The notes under the pieces: model-generated | Told to the model about the DNA's origin: nothing | The model's database searches: none | Seen by the model: the letters and a program-made list of their open reading frames with translations, nothing else | Made by a program: the position numbers and the translations under genes | Shown here: piece after piece, positions 7,190 to 15,242 of the stretch | Numbering within the stretch: position 1 is the first letter of the stretch | Layout of the letters: every line of letters begins with the position of its first letter | Assembly (NCBI RefSeq): GCF_001550155.1 | Contig: NZ_LRUF01000023.1 | Span: 17,659 to 81,658 of the forward strand | DNA length: 64,000 nt | Direction of reading: 5' to 3' | DNA from: Pseudoalteromonas arabiensis | GTDB taxonomy: Bacteria; Pseudomonadota; Gammaproteobacteria; Enterobacterales; Alteromonadaceae

Positions 7190-8344
7190 ATGTTAAATTT
7201 TAGCTTTGAGAATCCAACCAAAATTCATTTTGGTGAACAACAAATCAAAGAGATTCAAAATGAGATCCCAAAAAATGCCAAAGTACTAGTTACTTATGGC
7301 GGCGGCAGCATTAAGAAAAATGGTGTGTATGATCAAGTTAAAGCTGCATTAAGCGAGCATACTTGGTTTGAGTTTGCCGGTATTGAACCAAACCCTAGCT
7401 ACCAAACATGTATGAAAGCAGTTGAACTAGTCAAAGAGCAGCAAATTGACTATATCCTCGCGGTTGGTGGTGGTTCTGTGGTTGATGGTAGCAAATTTAT
7501 CGCAGCTGCAGCTGAGTTTGTTGGCGAACCATGGGATATTTTAGCAAAAGGCGCTGAAATAAAGTCAGCTGTGGCACTTGGCGTTGTTTTAACCTTACCT
7601 GCCACGGGTTCGGAATCGAACACCTTTAGTGTGGTATCAAACTTAGAGACGCAAGATAAACTGCCGTTTGCCAGTGAGTTTGTGCGTCCTCGTTTTGCTG
7701 TGCTCGACCCTGCTGTGACATTCTCATTACCTGAGCGTCAGATAACGAATGGTATTGTTGATGCGTTTGTACACACAATGGAGCAATACCTAACATATGA
7801 TGTGGGTGCCAAGTTACAAGATCGCTTTGCTGAAGGGATTTTGATGACGCTTATCGAAGAAGGCCCTAAAGCATTCTCTGAACCCGATAACTATCAAGTG
7901 CGCGCTAATATTATGTGGTCAGCGACGATGGCACTCAATGGCCTAATAGGAGCTGGCGTCCCGCAAGACTGGGCAACTCACATGATAGGTCATGAAATGA
8001 CTGCTGTGTATGGTTTGGATCACGCACAAACATTAGCGATTGTATTACCACGTATGATGGCAGAGCAAAAAGACACTAAGCGTGACAAGTTATTGCAATA
8101 TGCTGAGCGAGTATTAGGCCTTGATATTAAAGATGAAGATTCAGCAATTGATAACGCGATAGCTGCAACAGAAGCATTTTTCCACAGTGTTAAAATGCCA
8201 ACTCGTTTAAGCGATTACGAGTTGGATGAAAGTGTTGCCGATAAACTTGTGGCTCAGCTTGAACGTCATGGTATGACGGCTCTTGGTGAGCGCGAGCAAG
8301 TTACGCTTGAGAAAAGCCGCGCGATTTTACTTGCAAGTGTCTAA
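7190..8344 (+). CDS. yqhD: NADPH-dependent iron-containing aldehyde reductase (YqhD)
   Basis: The product closely follows E. coli YqhD over its whole length, including VTYGGGSIKK, LAVGGGSVVDGSKF, TLPATGSESN and NGLIGAGVPQDWATHM. Metal ligands fall at Asp191, His195, His264 and His278, matching the known Asp/His/His/His set. The start at 7190 (MLNFSFENPTKIHFG) is preferred over the longer frame from 7130, because it matches the family start and follows GAGAG. The enzyme reduces short-chain and lipid-peroxidation aldehydes in the cytosol, which fits the glutathione peroxidase nearby. Its last four bases overlap the end of azlD on the opposite strand. Confidence 0.93.
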   Translation: MLNFSFENPTKIHFGEQQIKEIQNEIPKNAKVLVTYGGGSIKKNGVYDQVKAALSEHTWFEFAGIEPNPSYQTCMKAVELVKEQQIDYILAVGGGSVVDGSKFIAAAAEFVGEPWDILAKGAEIKSAVALGVVLTLPATGSESNTFSVVSNLETQDKLPFASEFVRPRFAVLDPAVTFSLPERQITNGIVDAFVHTMEQYLTYDVGAKLQDRFAEGILMTLIEEGPKAFSEPDNYQVRANIMWSATMALNGLIGAGVPQDWATHMIGHEMTAVYGLDHAQTLAIVLPRMMAEQKDTKRDKLLQYAERVLGLDIKDEDSAIDNAIAATEAFFHSVKMPTRLSDYELDESVADKLVAQLERHGMTALGEREQVTLEKSRAILLASV

Positions 8345-8640
8345 CTTAAGATTATAAATAATCCCATCCCTGCCAGTGTTGTGTAGTAAATATTGTGTGT
8401 TTTATAAGCCACAATAACGGATACGATTGCAGCACTTAGGTAGGGATTTTGCCAATCTAGATTTATCTCTTCGTCATTAATAAACACAATGGGTACCCAA
8501 ATTGCGGTAAGTACTGCAGGGGCACTAAAACTTAAAAATTGCTGCATTTTCGGGCCGACTTTAAACGGTAGCGCACGGTGTAAAAATAAGTAACGGCTGA
8601 AGAAGGTGATACACGCCATCAATAAAATAGTCATCATCAT
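8341..8640 (-). CDS. azlD: AzlD-family branched-chain amino acid exporter subunit
   Basis: The 99-residue protein has about four hydrophobic helices and the AzlD start pattern MACITFFSRYLFLH. It pairs with AzlC, encoded just upstream, in export of branched-chain amino acids across the inner membrane. Its ATG overlaps the azlC stop by four bases (ATGA), so translation is coupled. Two further in-frame ATGs follow immediately, so the exact start could be one or two codons later. Its stop shares CTAA (8341-8344) with the convergent yqhD stop. Confidence 0.85.
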   Translation of the reverse strand: MMMTILLMACITFFSRYLFLHRALPFKVGPKMQQFLSFSAPAVLTAIWVPIVFINDEEINLDWQNPYLSAAIVSVIVAYKTHNIYYTTLAGMGLFIILS

Positions 8641-9344
8641 TGTACGTGCTCCTCTTTTGCTCTCCAGCGACTAATTACATAACCCACCGTCATAGCGATA
8701 AGGGCCGCTGTGACTAGCCACAGTTGAAAGCCTTGGCTTTTCAATAGCGTTGCGACAGCACCTGCGGTGATCACGGTCGCTAAGGTAGCAAGGTTCTTTA
8801 CGCCAGGAATAACTAAAGCAATAAAGGTGGCTGCGATGGCAAAATCAAGGCCAAGATTTGTTAAATCGGGGAGTAAGCTTCCCGCGACTATGCCTAGCAG
8901 GGTCCAAATATTCCACGCAATATAAAAACTAAACCCAGCACTTAAAGCATAAATAAGGCGTACTTTTGTTCGATAGGCTTTGCGATGGTGTGAGAAAGCA
9001 AATAATTCATCAGTGAGAACAAAACTAACAGGAAGTCGCCAACGAAAAGGCTGATCGATGACCTTGTGGCGCACTGCTAAGCCATATAAAAAGTGCCGTG
9101 AGCTAATAATGAGTGTGGTAAACAAAATAGTTAAAAGCGGTGTATTGCCGGCTATTAATTCTATGGCGACCAACTGCGCAGACCCTGCAAATACCAGTAA
9201 CGACATTGCTTGTGTTTCAAATGCGCTAAAACCATTTTGAATTGCTAAAGAGCCACATAAAATCCCCCAAGGTAACACCGCAAGGCATAAGGGGAGCATG
9301 TCGAAAAATCCTTTTAGCAAGGCTCTTAGAATGGGTTTTTGCAT
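8637..9344 (-). CDS. azlC: AzlC-family branched-chain amino acid exporter subunit
   Basis: The 235-residue membrane protein shows AzlC features: GFFDMLPLCLAVLPWGILCG at the start, the central LVFAGSAQLVAIEL and SSRHFLYGLA, and several C-terminal helices. Together with AzlD it forms an efflux permease for branched-chain or related amino acids. The two genes overlap by four bases and form a two-gene operon. The tail RWRAKEEHVQ is cytosolic and charged. No regulator is adjacent, as the yqhD/LysR pair lies on the far side of azlD. Confidence 0.87.
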   Translation of the reverse strand: MQKPILRALLKGFFDMLPLCLAVLPWGILCGSLAIQNGFSAFETQAMSLLVFAGSAQLVAIELIAGNTPLLTILFTTLIISSRHFLYGLAVRHKVIDQPFRWRLPVSFVLTDELFAFSHHRKAYRTKVRLIYALSAGFSFYIAWNIWTLLGIVAGSLLPDLTNLGLDFAIAATFIALVIPGVKNLATLATVITAGAVATLLKSQGFQLWLVTAALIAMTVGYVISRWRAKEEHVQ

Positions 9345-9451
9345 CTTATCGCTCTTGTTTGTTGTTATGGCTCAGATCAAAACACCTATTATTGGAGTGT
9401 GTCAAAATCGTCGAAGTTTGCAATAATATACATTTCTTAGGGAGGGTTACA

Positions 9452-10102
9452 ATGTCTAAAGTCAAAGTATGGGATGGCTTTATAAGAAGTTTCCATTGGT
9501 TGTTGGTTGCGGCTATCGCGACACTTTATTTTAGTGCCGAAGAGGGCATGCTTGAGCTGCACTTTGCAGCAGGGTATTTCACCCTTGCATTGCTAGTTAC
9601 TCGTCTTATCTGGGGTATTATTGGTAGTAAAACTGCGAGGCTATCAGCACTTATTCACTCTCCTGTTGCTGCGATTAAGTCGTTCACGAGTAGTGAACAT
9701 AAAGCGGGTCATGGTGCGGCTGGTAGCTATATGGTGATAGCCTTTTTTGCTTTGCTTATCGTGCAGTTAACTTCTGGCTTAATGACGAGTGACGATATAT
9801 TAACGGATGGTCCGTTAGTAGCGCATGTATCCTCAGATACCGTGGAGTTTGCAGGTTGGTTGCATCATCTTAATTTTGATATTTTGTTGTATGCTATTGT
9901 ATTGCATGTTTTGGCGATTGTTATTTATCGTATAAAGGGTAAGAATTTAGTAAAGCCTATGCTTACGGGCAGTAGCGATCAAATCTCAGCCACGGAGCCT
10001 GTGACTAAATCACCCGTTATCGCATTCGTTATTTTTGCCGTGTGCTTAGTGTTGCTATTTACGACTTGGGGGGCAGAGCCACTCAGTTATCTGCTAGGGT
10101 AG
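9452..10102 (+). CDS. Cytochrome b561 (prokaryotic diheme membrane protein)
   Basis: The start is the ATG at 9452, preceded by AGGGAGGG. The frame is open from 9242, but that extension overlaps azlC and lacks a ribosome site. The 216-residue product begins MSKVKVWDGFIRSFHW and has four membrane helices. Candidate heme ligands are His15 (RSFHW), the His in LHFAAGYF, and the later GWLHHLNF and VLHVL. These cytochromes pass electrons between quinol and periplasmic carriers. A cytochrome c' gene faces it across a terminator, and the two types are often found together, suggesting a linked redox role. Confidence 0.87.
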   Translation: MSKVKVWDGFIRSFHWLLVAAIATLYFSAEEGMLELHFAAGYFTLALLVTRLIWGIIGSKTARLSALIHSPVAAIKSFTSSEHKAGHGAAGSYMVIAFFALLIVQLTSGLMTSDDILTDGPLVAHVSSDTVEFAGWLHHLNFDILLYAIVLHVLAIVIYRIKGKNLVKPMLTGSSDQISATEPVTKSPVIAFVIFAVCLVLLFTTWGAEPLSYLLG

Positions 10103-10118
10103 CTATCTTAAGGCATTA

Positions 10119-10144
10119 AAAAAGGCGCTAATAAGCGCCTTTTT
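10119..10144. terminator. Bidirectional terminator between cytochrome genes
   Basis: AAAAAGGCGC (10119-10128) pairs with GCGCCTTTTT (10135-10144) around TAATAA. With T runs on both strands it is a good intrinsic terminator for the b561 gene and for the cytochrome c' gene on the other strand. Confidence 0.85.
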
Positions 10145-10158
10145 AGTTTAAGTTTTAA

Positions 10159-10611
10159 TTAGTCTTTGAATGATTTATGGCAATCTTTACAACCTTTAGC
10201 CCACGCGCCGAATGCTTTACCAATCACTTTTTGGTCGCCACTTTGTGCAGCAACGGCTAGTTCGTCAGCATACTGTTGGAACGCCACTGCTTTTTTCATG
10301 AAGGTTTCGTTGTCGCTCCATACAGCTGCAAGTGCAGATGTATCGCCCTTATCAGAACCCGCTACGAAAGCTTCCCAAGGCATTTTTGATAGTGCTGCTG
10401 CATTGTTTGCACGCATCTGAAAACGTTCTGCATCAAAAGGTACTTTTCCTTTTAGCATATCGCCCATGTCACCAATTTGTACGCGAATCATTGAAAATGC
10501 CGCTTGGCGGTATTCGATAGCGTCACTTGGCTCTTCAAATACAGAGTCTGCCGATGCGCTAAGTGCCATAGTCGACAGTATCGTACCTAATACTAATTGT
10601 TTTAATTTCAT
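10159..10611 (-). CDS. Cytochrome c' (periplasmic)
   Basis: The 150-residue protein starts with a signal peptide (MKLKQLVLGT... cleaved near SASA-DS) and ends with the heme-attachment motif CKDCH eight residues from its C-terminus. A single C-terminal CXXCH with a four-helix-bundle body rich in Ala and Met is diagnostic of class II cytochrome c'. The family binds NO and other gases and may carry electrons in the periplasm. AAGGGG lies eight bases before the ATG. The convergent b561 gene is a plausible membrane partner. Confidence 0.92.
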   Translation of the reverse strand: MKLKQLVLGTILSTMALSASADSVFEEPSDAIEYRQAAFSMIRVQIGDMGDMLKGKVPFDAERFQMRANNAAALSKMPWEAFVAGSDKGDTSALAAVWSDNETFMKKAVAFQQYADELAVAAQSGDQKVIGKAFGAWAKGCKDCHKSFKD

Positions 10612-10754
10612 TCCTTTTGCCCCTTAATATGTCATAAAGATAAATTAACCGAGTTTTATCTCAGCTAAATAGATTATTCAAGTGTAATGCGGTTAATCTT
10701 AACTTAAGTTTAATCTAGGGCGTATTTACCTTTGTAGATTAAAATTTGTTCACT

Positions 10755-10838
10755 CTAGGGGCGATTTAATCGCGGCGCGAGATTTGTAACCTAGTGGACT
10801 AAGTAAAAATCGAGCAACAAAGAGTTAATCGCCCCTAG
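10755..10838. repeat. Long-range inverted repeat (first part of a palindrome region)
   Basis: CTAGGGGCGATTTAA (10755-10769) is repeated inverted as TTAATCGCCCCTAG (10825-10838), with one extra T in the left arm. The arms enclose 55 bases. Together with the adjacent palindrome at 10854-10952 it fills most of the 369-base gap (10612-10980) between two minus-strand genes. It contains no convincing gene. Confidence 0.75.
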
Positions 10839-10853
10839 GAAGAACCCGAAGGG

Positions 10854-10952
10854 CAGCGCGTGTTTGGCATTGATGCTGCGTTATCGCCTATTTATGTGGA
10901 GCAACCACACTACATAGGCTCTGCCTTGCCAAAATACCAAACACACTGCTGC
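10854..10952. repeat. Nested palindrome, likely a dispersed intergenic repeat
   Basis: The outer arm around GTGTTTGG (10860-10867) pairs with CCAAACAC (10937-10944), and GCAGC-type bases extend the stem on both sides. Inside it GCCTATTTATGTGG (10886-10899) pairs with CCACACTACATAGGC (10905-10919) around the loop AGCAA. The whole could fold as a roughly 100-base cruciform or hairpin. The layout resembles dispersed non-coding repeats of marine gammaproteobacteria, but copies elsewhere cannot be seen from this window. Confidence 0.65.
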
Positions 10953-10980
10953 AAAATTAATCATAAAAGGTCAATACGCC

Positions 10981-11451
10981 CTAATCATTTATATCAATAT
11001 CTGCGAAGATCATGCCACGGCGCATACTTCGTGTTGCTAAGAAAACTTCACCTAGCAATGATAAAAAGGCAAAAATCAGTAACGCCATTGCAGCAACAAA
11101 GCAGCTTGCAATCGTCACACTTAAGTTAATAGATTGAATGTGTGAGAGAAACAAACACATGACCACAGCACAAACGAGTAGGGCACTAAGCACACTTAAG
11201 CTAAATGCAATATGGATGCAGCGCGAGCGTTTCAGCAAGGCTCTTAATTCGGTCGTTAACGATAGATTAAAGTCCTCATCAGTACTTACTTTTAGCTTAC
11301 GCTCAAGCTGTCTTGCGCGGTCAGTAATGCGTGCAAGGCGATTAGATAAAACCCCTAGTGTTGCCGCAATACCAGTAATTAAGAAAACGGGGGCTACGGC
11401 TGTTTGGATTACCTTTGCCATCGTTAAAATGTTAATGACGTCTGAGTTCAT
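10981..11451 (-). CDS. DUF2721 membrane protein
   Basis: The 156-residue protein has a first helix in VIQTAVAPVFLITGIAATLG followed by the conserved cytosolic segment LSNRLARITDRARQLE. Two further helices follow (SLSVLSALLVCAVVMCLFL and FVAAMALLIFAFLSLLGEVF). This order and the N-R-x-x-R-x-x-D-R-x-R pattern define the DUF2721 family. Its function is unknown. The gene is single, faces away from the S8 protease gene, and has the palindrome region as its 3' trailer. Confidence 0.85.
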   Translation of the reverse strand: MNSDVINILTMAKVIQTAVAPVFLITGIAATLGVLSNRLARITDRARQLERKLKVSTDEDFNLSLTTELRALLKRSRCIHIAFSLSVLSALLVCAVVMCLFLSHIQSINLSVTIASCFVAAMALLIFAFLSLLGEVFLATRSMRRGMIFADIDIND

Positions 11452-11691
11452 TTTATCTCGCCTTGCGTTTAAAAAGACAATATTCGTTTACAAACATTTA
11501 CAACTTACTGTTTTTTATAAAAATATTTTAAAAACAATGAGTTTGAAACAATGTTGTGTCTATTTTTGTGGTTATTGTAATCATAATGTAATTATTTTGT
11601 TGTTCCTGTTTGTGGTCCCGTTTTATATTGACGCCGAAACTCAGTTTCAATCACTGTCAAAACGATAACATAACATATCCTAGGGGACCCT

Positions 11692-14600
11692 ATGTCTAAT
11701 AATCTAATAAAAAGAACAACAGTCGCACTCGCTGTTGCAAGTGCGATGTGTGCAAGTGCTCAGGCAAATGATTTTTCAAAGTATAACCTAGCGGGTAAAA
11801 AACTAATTAAGCCAGTCGCTGTTACCAAACAAGAACGAAACGTAAAAGGTGAAGCAACAAGCTGGTTGGTTAAACTGAAAGTACCTGCAACAGTTAACGC
11901 AACAACCATGGGTGCTAATATTGCCTCAGTACAAGCAGTTGCTAAGACGGCGCAAGCATCAGTCGAGCAAACTATTGAGAGTATGGATTTACCTGTGCAA
12001 GTTATTGCTAAAACATCAACACTTGTTAGCTCAGTTGTTGTCAATGGTAGTAAGCAAGATGTCGCCATGCTTTTATCGAATCCTCAAGTCGAAGAGATAT
12101 ACCCTGTTTATGACTATGAGCTACATGTTGCGGATAGTGCTGATTATATAGAGGCAACCCCACTTGTCTCGAATGGTCTTGCTACAGGTGCAGGTGTTCG
12201 TGTTGCTGTACTTGATACCGGTATTGATTATACCCATACAGCGTTTGGCGGTGAAGGTACCGATGCAGCCTATGCGGCAGCGGCGGCCGATCCAACAAGC
12301 GTTGATTGGCCACAAGGTAAAGTGTTAGGTGGCTATGATTTTGTAAATGACGATGCTGATCCGATTGATGTAACAACTGATCATGGTACCCATGTATCTC
12401 ATTCAGTGAACGGTATTGCGCCTAATGTGGACTTATTTGTTTACTCTGTTTGTGCCGCAGAATGTGAAGGAAAAGATCAATTACTTGCATTAGAAAGTGC
12501 AATGGACCCGAATGGCGATGGTGATATCTCTGACCGTGTAGATGTAATTAATATGTCTTTAGGTGGTGATTATGGTGATGTTGCCAACGATGCTGTGAGC
12601 TTATTTATAAATGAGGCTGTAAAGCTAGGCACAAATGTTGTTATCTCTGCTGGTAATGATGGTGCATATCCATTTATTGTTGGCGGTCCTAGTACAACTG
12701 AAAATGCACTTTCTGTAGGTGCTATGACTCATCCCACTGAACCTAGTAATGTGTTTAGTAATGAAGTAAATGGTGATCAAGTTGAAACAGGTCTTGCTTC
12801 ATTTGGTAACACGGATGCGTTTGAATTGACCAGTGAAGATCATGAATTGGTTCACCCAAGTGATAACGCAACGGCATGTGTGGACTTTGCTGAAGATATT
12901 GATTTTACAGGTAAAGGCGTCATTATTGACCGTGGTGCATGTGGTTTCTCTGCGAAGGCATTGCGAGCACAACAACGTGGGGCTGCTTTTGTCATTATTG
13001 CAAATAATGCTGAAGGAAGCGCACCTGGTATGGCAGCAGGCCCAGAGGCAGACCAAGTAACTATTCGTGTACTATCTGTAACTCAAGAAGTCGGACGACA
13101 GTTAAAAGAGCAGCTAGCGGCAGGTGAGCAGCCTGAATACCAATTTCAACTTGAAAAGCTAGTTCTTACAGGAGCAATAGCTGATTTTACGTCTCGAGGC
13201 CCATCAATGGGAGGCTTACTTAAGCCTGAGATTACAGCCCCTGGTGTGAATATCATGACAGCGCAGCCTGGACTTGGTAATGGTTTAACTGGCGTATCAG
13301 GTACATCTTTCTCAGGACCTATTACCGCAGGTGCTGTAAGTCTTTTAAAAGAAGCACAACCAGAGCGCAATGCGTTAGAGCTTAAAGCGACACTAATGAA
13401 TACGGCAAATTTAGATGTCACCATGGAGCCTCGTGCAATAAACCCAGATGCTGAACTTGCTCCTATTAGCTATATCGGCGCAGGCTTAGTTGATGTTAAT
13501 AAGGCTGCTAACTTACCTGTTGCTGCATGGGCTGCTGATACTAAACAAGCGGCGCTTTCATTCGGTCTAGTTAACGCTTCTGAGACTGTTGAACTAACAA
13601 AGACCATTCAAGTAAAAAACTTCTCGAACGAAGTGAAAGTATATTCGTTATCACTTGAGCAGCGTTATCAAAATGACATAGAGCGCGGTTCATTTTCATT
13701 AGAGTACCCAGAAACCATCACTGTTCCAGCAGGTCAAACAATGTCATTTGATGTGACGGCAACAATTGACCCTGCTACGTTGCCTGAGTGGACGTTGACT
13801 GCTGGCAATATTGGTTCACAAGCGACAACGGCAGATTTAACCAACTTGGAGCTAGATGGTGCGTTAGTTTTCTCTGATGGCGGCGAGCCTGCTTTCCACT
13901 TGGTCTATCACGTATTACCAAAAGCGAATGCTGCTATGAGCTTTACACCCGTTGAAACTGAAAGTGGTGTAGCGCATCAGTTGACTAATACAGGCGCGAC
14001 AACGCTAAACCCTGTTTTTGCACCAACAGTGATGACTGATGAGATTGATGAAGCGCATCGCTTTGATTTAGTTGGTGCATCAATAGAGACCTCTTCTATC
14101 GAAACAGAGTTTTGTGAAAGTGGTTTTGTGACTTCTACTACGATGGTATTCAATGAAGGTATTACCCATTCATACATCGCAGGCTTTTTGGCGGACTTCG
14201 ACCTTGATCAAGATGGTATTTACGATATAACAGTACAAAATGGTAAGCTAGAATGGTTCTTTAGGGATATTGAGCCTGGTACAGCAATTACTTTCACTCA
14301 TGGGTATGGCAGCGCTTCAGGTCAAATAAATAATATTTTTCAAATTATCGGTAACAATCATTTGACCCTTCAAACTTGTTTAGAAACATTTGGCTTAACA
14401 GCGGATGACCTAGACAATGTAACTGCAAATGTTCGTTTTAGAACTGAAGAGGAGCTGTTTACTCCACTGGCAACAAACCAAGGTGATGTTGCAATGGGAA
14501 CTTATACATTCAGTGATGCATCTAAAAATGTCTACGCGGCTTTAATTGATGATGCTGGGAATACTGTTAGCTCATTAGCGCCTGGCGAGTCTGCAACTAT

Positions 14601-15117
14601 GTTTAATGCAGGAGCTGATTTCTTAATTTTATCTGACTCAGGTTCGCAAGCATATGTTGCTACTCCGCAAAGTGATGCTAACACCTCGCCTGTTTTAGCG
14701 GATGCTGAGTTCTCAGTGGATGAAAATGCAGAGAATGGTACGGTAATTGGCACCTTAGAAGCTAGTTTTGGTGCAGACCTTGCTAACCCTATTTCTGAGT
14801 TTATTGTTTTAAACTCTACTTCTACAGCTGTTTCAGTCACTTCCGAAGGGGACGTTGTCGTGATGCAACAAGAAGTCTTAGATTATGATGCAGGAATGAC
14901 CGCCATTGAACTTGAAGTGGTTGTCAGTGATAAGTCTGGCAATATCTCGGAGCCCGCCATGGTAACTGTACTTGTTAATAACCTTGCAGATGAAGCATCG
15001 GAGATGCCAGTAGAACCTGCGCCTTCAGCAAATAGATCGCGTTCATCGGGTTCACTTGCATGGTTAGCTTTGTTAGCTGCGCCGTTTGCATTTGTGCGTC
15101 GTCGTAAGCAAAAGTAG
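11692..15117 (+). CDS. Secreted S8 (subtilisin-like) serine protease with PA domain and GlyGly-CTERM-like tail
   Basis: The 1141-residue preproprotein has a signal peptide cleaved near SAQA-ND and an inhibitor-like propeptide to about residue 150. The S8 catalytic triad is Asp175 (VLDTGID), His231 (DHGTHV) and Ser539 (GTSFSG). A protease-associated domain is inserted before the Ser part, around residues 380-480. Beta-sandwich regions follow, with a cadherin-like stretch near 1000-1100. The C-terminus SGSLAWLALL plus an Arg-rich end (RRRKQK) is a GlyGly-CTERM-type sorting signal, processed by rhombosortase after type II secretion. It is likely an extracellular nutrient protease. A strong terminator follows, so the gene is monocistronic. 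Confidence 0.92.
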   Translation: MSNNLIKRTTVALAVASAMCASAQANDFSKYNLAGKKLIKPVAVTKQERNVKGEATSWLVKLKVPATVNATTMGANIASVQAVAKTAQASVEQTIESMDLPVQVIAKTSTLVSSVVVNGSKQDVAMLLSNPQVEEIYPVYDYELHVADSADYIEATPLVSNGLATGAGVRVAVLDTGIDYTHTAFGGEGTDAAYAAAAADPTSVDWPQGKVLGGYDFVNDDADPIDVTTDHGTHVSHSVNGIAPNVDLFVYSVCAAECEGKDQLLALESAMDPNGDGDISDRVDVINMSLGGDYGDVANDAVSLFINEAVKLGTNVVISAGNDGAYPFIVGGPSTTENALSVGAMTHPTEPSNVFSNEVNGDQVETGLASFGNTDAFELTSEDHELVHPSDNATACVDFAEDIDFTGKGVIIDRGACGFSAKALRAQQRGAAFVIIANNAEGSAPGMAAGPEADQVTIRVLSVTQEVGRQLKEQLAAGEQPEYQFQLEKLVLTGAIADFTSRGPSMGGLLKPEITAPGVNIMTAQPGLGNGLTGVSGTSFSGPITAGAVSLLKEAQPERNALELKATLMNTANLDVTMEPRAINPDAELAPISYIGAGLVDVNKAANLPVAAWAADTKQAALSFGLVNASETVELTKTIQVKNFSNEVKVYSLSLEQRYQNDIERGSFSLEYPETITVPAGQTMSFDVTATIDPATLPEWTLTAGNIGSQATTADLTNLELDGALVFSDGGEPAFHLVYHVLPKANAAMSFTPVETESGVAHQLTNTGATTLNPVFAPTVMTDEIDEAHRFDLVGASIETSSIETEFCESGFVTSTTMVFNEGITHSYIAGFLADFDLDQDGIYDITVQNGKLEWFFRDIEPGTAITFTHGYGSASGQINNIFQIIGNNHLTLQTCLETFGLTADDLDNVTANVRFRTEEELFTPLATNQGDVAMGTYTFSDASKNVYAALIDDAGNTVSSLAPGESATMFNAGADFLILSDSGSQAYVATPQSDANTSPVLADAEFSVDENAENGTVIGTLEASFGADLANPISEFIVLNSTSTAVSVTSEGDVVVMQQEVLDYDAGMTAIELEVVVSDKSGNISEPAMVTVLVNNLADEASEMPVEPAPSANRSRSSGSLAWLALLAAPFAFVRRRKQK

Positions 15118-15136
15118 ATAATCAATACGTTTATAT

Positions 15137-15160
15137 AAAGGGAGCTGCGGCTCCCTTTTT
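15137..15160 (+). terminator. Rho-independent terminator of the S8 protease gene
   Basis: AAAGGGAGC (from 15137) pairs with GCTCCCTTT around the tetraloop TGCG (15146-15149) and continues in a run of five T residues (15156-15160). The hairpin starts 20 bases after the stop codon. Confidence 0.87.
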
Positions 15161-15242
15161 ACATTGCTTCACAAAGCCTACTTATATCAGGAGTTAATTT
15201 TACTTATATTAAAGTCGGGATAAAAAATAACTCAGGAACCCT

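Noticed and set aside
10860..11129. 89-residue plus-strand frame over the palindrome
   Set aside because: It is created by the palindrome and antisense DUF2721 sequence. It has no ribosome site or domain.
11138..11668. 176-residue plus-strand open frame
   Set aside because: Most of it is antisense to the DUF2721 gene. The remainder is low-complexity AT sequence and it has no ribosome site, so it is a shadow frame.
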